DNA from: Parvibaculum sp049303435
GTDB lineage: Bacteria; Pseudomonadota; Alphaproteobacteria; Parvibaculales; Parvibaculaceae
Direction: 5' to 3'
Length of the DNA: 17,100 nt
Assembly: GCA_049303435.1 (NCBI GenBank)
Contig: JBAQNC010000291.1
Span: 1-17,100 of the forward strand
Each line of letters starts with the position of its first letter. The stretch's first letter is position 1. The translations under genes and the position numbers were made by a program. The notes beneath the pieces are model-generated. The model was not told the DNA's origin. It worked only from the letters and a program-made list of their open reading frames with translations, and searched no databases. Positions 13,215-17,100 of the stretch are shown in pieces.

Positions 13215-15695
13215 ATGGCGCAGGAACAAGAGACGGATATGGCAGTTGATTCACTATCGGCGGACCTTCTCTATCGTTCATGCGATACAAGTTCGTTCGA
13301 TTTCAAGACGACTGCCGAGCTGGAAGACCTGCCGGGTCTCGCCGGTCAGGACCGTGTGCTGGAGGCCCTGAAGTTCGGCACGGGCATCCGCCGCCACGGC
13401 TACAATCTTTTCGTGCTGGGGCGCGATGGCGCAGGCCAGCAGGAAACCGTGACGCGCTTCCTTGCCGACATCGCGCCGCGCGAGCGCGCGCCGTCGGACT
13501 GGGTTTATGTGATGCGCTTTTCCGCGCCCAACAAGCCCATCTCGCTGGAGCTGCCCAAGGGCGTCGGCACGGCGCTGAAGGACGGCATGGCCAATCTCGT
13601 GTCCGAATTGCGCGCCACCGTGCCCGCCGTTCTCGAAAGCGAGGACTATCAGAACCGCACGCAGGTCATCGCCGAGGAATTCCGCGAGCGCCAGGAAAAG
13701 TCCTTCGAGGAATTGCGCGCCCGCGCCGAAGCCGAAGGTCTCGCGCTATTGCGCACGCCGTCGGGTTTTGCGCTGGCGCCAGTTCATGCCGATGGCGAGC
13801 ATCAGGGCGAAGTGCTGAAGCCTGACGAGTTCAATGCGCTTCCCGAGGCCGAGCGCAAGCGCATCGAAATCTCGATCCAGACCTTGCAGAAGGAACTGGC
13901 CGAGGTGCTGGAACATATTCCCGGCTGGGAAAAAGAGCACCGCCTGCGGCTTCAGGAAGTGAACGATGAAATCGCCAAGCGTCTTGTCGAGACGGCGATG
14001 GAGGATTTGCGAAAGCGTTTCGAAGTCACGCCCACCTTGCGCGACTGGCTGGCTGCCGTCGCCGCTGATCTGGTGGAAAATATCGGCCTCTTCGCTGGCG
14101 CCGAGCAGGTGCAGACGCCCAATGGCGTCGTGCCGCCCGCCGATCTGCTGCGCCGTTATGAAGTCAATGTCATCGTTTCCAATCTGCCCGATGAAACCGC
14201 CAGCCAGAACGGCAGCCACATCGGCGGCGGCGCGCCTATCATCTATGAAGACCATCCGACGATGCAGAACCTTGTCGGTCGCGTCGAGCATGTCCCCCAG
14301 ATGGGCGCGCTCATCACCGACTTCACGCTTATCAAGGGTGGCTCGCTTCACCGCGCCAATGGCGGCTATCTGCTTGTCGACGCCATGAAGCTGCTGCGCG
14401 AACCCTTCGCCTGGGAAACATTGAAGCGCGCGCTGCGTCGTCACAAGGTCATCATAGAATCGCCCGGCGAATTCATGAGCCTTGTCAGCACCGTCACGCT
14501 CGAACCCGATCCCGTGCCATTGGAGGTCAAGGTCGTCCTCTTCGGCGATCGCTATCTCTATTACATGCTGTCCAATCTCGACCCCGAATTTGCCGAGCTC
14601 TTCAAGGTCGCCGCCGATTTCGACGATGTGCTCGACCGCGAACCGGACAACGACATTCTCTACGCGCGTTTTCTCGCAGGCCTCTGCCGCAGCGAAGACC
14701 TGTTGCCGCTTGATCCCTCCGGCGTTGCCCGCGTCACCGAGCGCGCCTCGCGCCTTGCCGAAGATGCCGAGAAGATCACCACCGCCGTGCGGCCCATCGC
14801 CGACCTTGTCCGCGAGGCGGATTATATCGCGCGTGAAAGACATGCCGAGATCATCAAGGCTGAACATGTCGATGCCGCCATCGACGCACAGGTCGCCCGC
14901 GCCGACCGCATGCGCGAAAGTTCACTCGAACTTATCACCCGCGACATCATCATGATCGACACCGAAGGCGAGGTCGTCGGTCAGGTGAACGGTCTGTCGG
15001 TTCTCTCTATGGGTGAGGTCTCCTTCGGTCGTCCTTCGCGCATCACCGCCCGCGTGCGCATGGGGCTCGGCACCGCCCGCGTGCTCGATATCGAGCGCGA
15101 GGTCGATCTCGGCGGCCCCATCCATTCCAAGGGCGTGCTTATCCTGTCGGGTTATCTCTCGGCGACCTTCCTGCCGGAAATTCCCTTCTCCATGAGCGCG
15201 AGCCTTGTCTTCGAGCAATCCTATGGCGGCATCGATGGTGACAGCGCGTCGTCGGCGGAACTTTATGCCCTGATCTCCGCGCTCGCCGAAGTGCCCATCG
15301 CGCAAGGCCTGGCCGTCACAGGCTCGGTCAATCAGTTGGGACAGGTTCAGGCGATCGGCGGCGTCAACGACAAGATCGAAGGCTTCTTTGACATCTGCAT
15401 GCGTCGCGGCCTCACCGGCGATCAAGGCGTGCTGATCCCCGCCGCCAATGTCAAACATCTGATGCTACGGCAGGATGTGGTCGATGCAGTGGAGCGCGGC
15501 GTCTTTGCGATCTATCCCGTCGAGACGATAGAGGAAGGCGTCGAACTGCTGATGGACCAGCCCGCCGGTACGCGCAATGCCGAGGGCCATTTCACCGACG
15601 GCTCGGTCTATGCCAAGGCCGAGGCGCGGCTTGCCGCCTTCGCTGACAATCAACGCCGCTTCGCCCAGCGCGTCGACGACATCGGGAGGAAGTGA
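13215..15695 (+). CDS. Lon-type ATP-dependent protease, AAA_32/LonB-like family
   Basis: The product is 826 residues and cytoplasmic, with no predicted membrane segment. The N-terminal part holds the AAA_32 module (GLAGQDRVLEAL 41-52, then a P-loop at 69-76 reading GRDGAGQQ). A charged coiled-coil-like insertion runs at about 165-290, and the Walker-B-like block is GGYLLVDAMKLL (383-394). A helical lid follows at about 475-570, then the Lon proteolytic domain from about 590. Catalytic S677 in GDSAS and K720 in NDKIEG form the Ser-Lys dyad with the same 43-residue spacing as E. coli Lon (S679/K722). The usual Walker A Lys is replaced by Gln. Start sites 13215 and 13239 are both possible; neither has a strong ribosome site (GAGA lies 5 bases before 13239). 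The stress-protein-like gene starts 5 bases after its stop. Confidence 0.9.
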   Translation: MAQEQETDMAVDSLSADLLYRSCDTSSFDFKTTAELEDLPGLAGQDRVLEALKFGTGIRRHGYNLFVLGRDGAGQQETVTRFLADIAPRERAPSDWVYVMRFSAPNKPISLELPKGVGTALKDGMANLVSELRATVPAVLESEDYQNRTQVIAEEFRERQEKSFEELRARAEAEGLALLRTPSGFALAPVHADGEHQGEVLKPDEFNALPEAERKRIEISIQTLQKELAEVLEHIPGWEKEHRLRLQEVNDEIAKRLVETAMEDLRKRFEVTPTLRDWLAAVAADLVENIGLFAGAEQVQTPNGVVPPADLLRRYEVNVIVSNLPDETASQNGSHIGGGAPIIYEDHPTMQNLVGRVEHVPQMGALITDFTLIKGGSLHRANGGYLLVDAMKLLREPFAWETLKRALRRHKVIIESPGEFMSLVSTVTLEPDPVPLEVKVVLFGDRYLYYMLSNLDPEFAELFKVAADFDDVLDREPDNDILYARFLAGLCRSEDLLPLDPSGVARVTERASRLAEDAEKITTAVRPIADLVREADYIARERHAEIIKAEHVDAAIDAQVARADRMRESSLELITRDIIMIDTEGEVVGQVNGLSVLSMGEVSFGRPSRITARVRMGLGTARVLDIEREVDLGGPIHSKGVLILSGYLSATFLPEIPFSMSASLVFEQSYGGIDGDSASSAELYALISALAEVPIAQGLAVTGSVNQLGQVQAIGGVNDKIEGFFDICMRRGLTGDQGVLIPAANVKHLMLRQDVVDAVERGVFAIYPVETIEEGVELLMDQPAGTRNAEGHFTDGSVYAKAEARLAAFADNQRRFAQRVDDIGRK

Positions 15696-15700
15696 AGCCG

Positions 15701-16588
15701 ATGGCCGAACAGAAACCCGTGCAGGATGCCAGAGGTGGAAGTCGGAGCGAAGGCGAGACCCGTCGCATCGTCGTCGGCCTCGATACGAACATCATGGGTC
15801 GCGAGGTTGTGGCGCTTGCCGCCCGCGTCGCCGCGTCGATCAATGCAGACCTTGCGGGCATATTCGTCGAGGATGAAAATCTTCTCGCGCTGTCATCACT
15901 TCCCTTCGTGCGTGAAATTTCGATGGCGGGCACGGTCGGCAATATCGACGAGAGCGCCATGTTGCGCGCCCTTCAGGCGCAGGCCCAGATCGCCCGGCGT
16001 ATTCTGGAGCGCACCGCCAGCGAGGCGCATGTTTCCTGTACTTTCGACATTGCCCGCGGGCGCAAGCTGACCTCGCTCGCCGAAAGAGCCAGCGCCAGCG
16101 ATACGCTGATCATTCGCGCGCATGAGGCAAGCCCCCATGAAGTGAGCCGCGCCGTGCGCGCCGCCACGCGCGATGTTCATGCCGATGTGCTGCTTGCCGG
16201 GCGCGGCGTCGCCGTCAGCCGTTCCTTCGAGGCAAAATCCACGCAACTCAGGCTCCCTGCCACCGTTTTTCCAGGGTTCATGGCCTCTTCCGAGCGCCCG
16301 CTTTTCGGCGTCGATGAAGGTTCCAGCATCGGTGAGGCCTGTGTGGGATTTGCCGAAACACTGGCCGAGCGTCTCGGCGCGCCTTTCCGCCGTCTTTTTG
16401 CACGCGGTTTCGCCGCGGCTGATCTGGCTTCTGCCGCGCGCAAGGCAGGCGCAGGATTGATCGTGATCAATGCCGAAGCGCTTGGCAGCGATGAAGATGC
16501 GGCGCGCCTTTCGGTGGCGGCAGGCTGTCCGGTTCTTCTGCTGGGCGGCCAGGGCGGTGGATATTTCGATACCGATCGCCCGGCCTGA
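15701..16588 (+). CDS. Universal stress protein-like, two divergent domains
   Basis: The product is 295 residues. The first half (about 21-140) follows the USP fold: RRIVVGLDTNIMGREVVALAARVAASINADLAGIFVED, then a helix-rich stretch, and SDTLIIRAHE. The second half (about 190-285) looks like a degenerate repeat, with PLFGVDEG, ETLAERLGAPFRRLF, AGAGLIVINAE and GCPVLLLGG. The ATP-binding pattern GXXGX9GS of the UspF/MJ0577 type is not seen in either half, so nucleotide binding is doubtful. The ATG at 15701 has GGAGGA 10 bases ahead; a GTG at 15692 overlaps the protease stop and sits too close to that site. The 5-base gap to the Lon-like gene means co-transcription and perhaps coupled translation. 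A role alongside the protease under stress is inference. Confidence 0.72.
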   Translation: MAEQKPVQDARGGSRSEGETRRIVVGLDTNIMGREVVALAARVAASINADLAGIFVEDENLLALSSLPFVREISMAGTVGNIDESAMLRALQAQAQIARRILERTASEAHVSCTFDIARGRKLTSLAERASASDTLIIRAHEASPHEVSRAVRAATRDVHADVLLAGRGVAVSRSFEAKSTQLRLPATVFPGFMASSERPLFGVDEGSSIGEACVGFAETLAERLGAPFRRLFARGFAAADLASAARKAGAGLIVINAEALGSDEDAARLSVAAGCPVLLLGGQGGGYFDTDRPA

Positions 16589-16642
16589 CCTGAATGGACT
16601 ACAATGAAATGGGTTTGAGGAAAGACCCGAAGGAGAATTGAA

Positions 16643-17100
16643 ATGGCTGTACGCAAGATTCTGGTTCCGCTTTCCGGCGAGGCCACCGAGGCGGCGGTGC
16701 TTGGCACGGCCATGACGGTGGCCAAACATTTTGGCGCGCAGATCGTCGGCCTCTTCGTCCGCGCCGATCCCACCGAAGCCTTGCCCTATCTGGGCGATGG
16801 CGTTTCCGGTCAGGTGATCGAGCAATTGATGCAGGCCGCCAAGGAAGGCGCCGACAAATCGTCGAACACCGCCCGCATGATCTTTGCCGATGCCGCTGCC
16901 AAGGCGGGCCTGCCATTGGTGGAAGAGTCAGGTGGTGCGACGATGCCCTCCGCGCGTTTTGTCGATGCGACGGGCCATCGCGACGATGTGGTCGCCGCCC
17001 ATAGCCGTCTTTCGGATATCGTCGTCTTCGGCGAAGGCAATGTCGGCGCCGCAGGCGGCAGCACGTTGGAAGCCGCCATGATGAGCGCGGGGCGTCCCGT
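16643..17100 (+). CDS. Universal stress protein family, N-terminal part (cut by window end)
   Basis: The frame begins at ATG 16643, with AAGGAGA about 8 bases ahead, a strong ribosome site, and stays open to the window edge (152 codons seen). It opens MAVRKILVPLSGEATEAAVL, then HFGAQIVGLFVRADP, typical of the first strand and helix of USP domains. It later shows LSDIVVFGEGNVGAAGGSTLEAAMMSAGRPV, matching the C-terminal part of such a domain, where a surface Arg-Pro-Val strand is usual. The length and any second domain lie outside the window. The 54 bases after the preceding gene hold no terminator, so it probably belongs to the same transcript as the Lon-like protease gene. Confidence 0.85.
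   Translation, partial: MAVRKILVPLSGEATEAAVLGTAMTVAKHFGAQIVGLFVRADPTEALPYLGDGVSGQVIEQLMQAAKEGADKSSNTARMIFADAAAKAGLPLVEESGGATMPSARFVDATGHRDDVVAAHSRLSDIVVFGEGNVGAAGGSTLEAAMMSAGRP

Noticed and set aside
13746..14867. A 373-codon open frame on the minus strand inside the Lon-like gene
   Set aside because: Shadow of the protease gene; no ribosome site or domain supports it.

Overview
The window looks like an ordinary chromosomal segment of a high-GC alphaproteobacterium, most likely of the Rhizobiales (Hyphomicrobiales) type. Three things point there: the gene neighbourhood (glyS, then pyruvate phosphate dikinase, then a SleB-type cell wall hydrolase), a NadQ-type regulator beside nadABC, and a CtrA-like box. 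The order-level placement is inference. No ribosomal RNA, transposase or CRISPR array was seen, and no tRNA was recognised by eye.

Left part (1-5101, plus strand): the 3' end of glyS; a pair of mirrored GC-rich palindromes; ppdK closed by a clear intrinsic terminator; a roughly 780-base intergenic stretch that is AT-rich in its middle and carries a CtrA-like box and leader hairpins; then a membrane-anchored SleB-type hydrolase, also closed by a strong terminator.

Middle part (5138-13000, all minus strand). In the direction of transcription it reads: HD-domain hydrolase, Cys-based phosphatase, nadQ, nadA, nadB, nadC, a short-chain dehydrogenase, then the prlF-yhaV toxin-antitoxin pair. nadA, nadB and nadC encode quinolinate synthase, L-aspartate oxidase and quinolinate phosphoribosyltransferase, the complete route from aspartate to nicotinate mononucleotide. 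nadQ encodes a regulator with a decayed Nudix domain and a C-terminal winged helix. Two 17-base operators that share one pattern lie between nadQ and nadA, 73 bases apart centre to centre (about seven helical turns). This is the best-supported regulatory system in the window. The toxin-antitoxin pair overlaps by ATGA and is preceded by a perfect 9-base inverted repeat that is probably its operator.

Right part (13215-17100, plus strand): a Lon-type protease of the AAA_32/LonB-like family with an intact Ser-Lys dyad but a P-loop lacking the usual Lys. It is followed 5 bases later by a universal-stress-like gene, then by a second universal stress protein gene cut by the window edge. Together they look like a stress or proteostasis unit.

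No clearly new multi-gene system is visible. The most interesting leads are the phased NadQ operators, the phosphatase/HD hydrolase pair ahead of nadQ, an unexplained 11-base inverted repeat between nadQ and nadA, the operator and start-codon layout of prlF, and the altered P-loop of the Lon-like protease.
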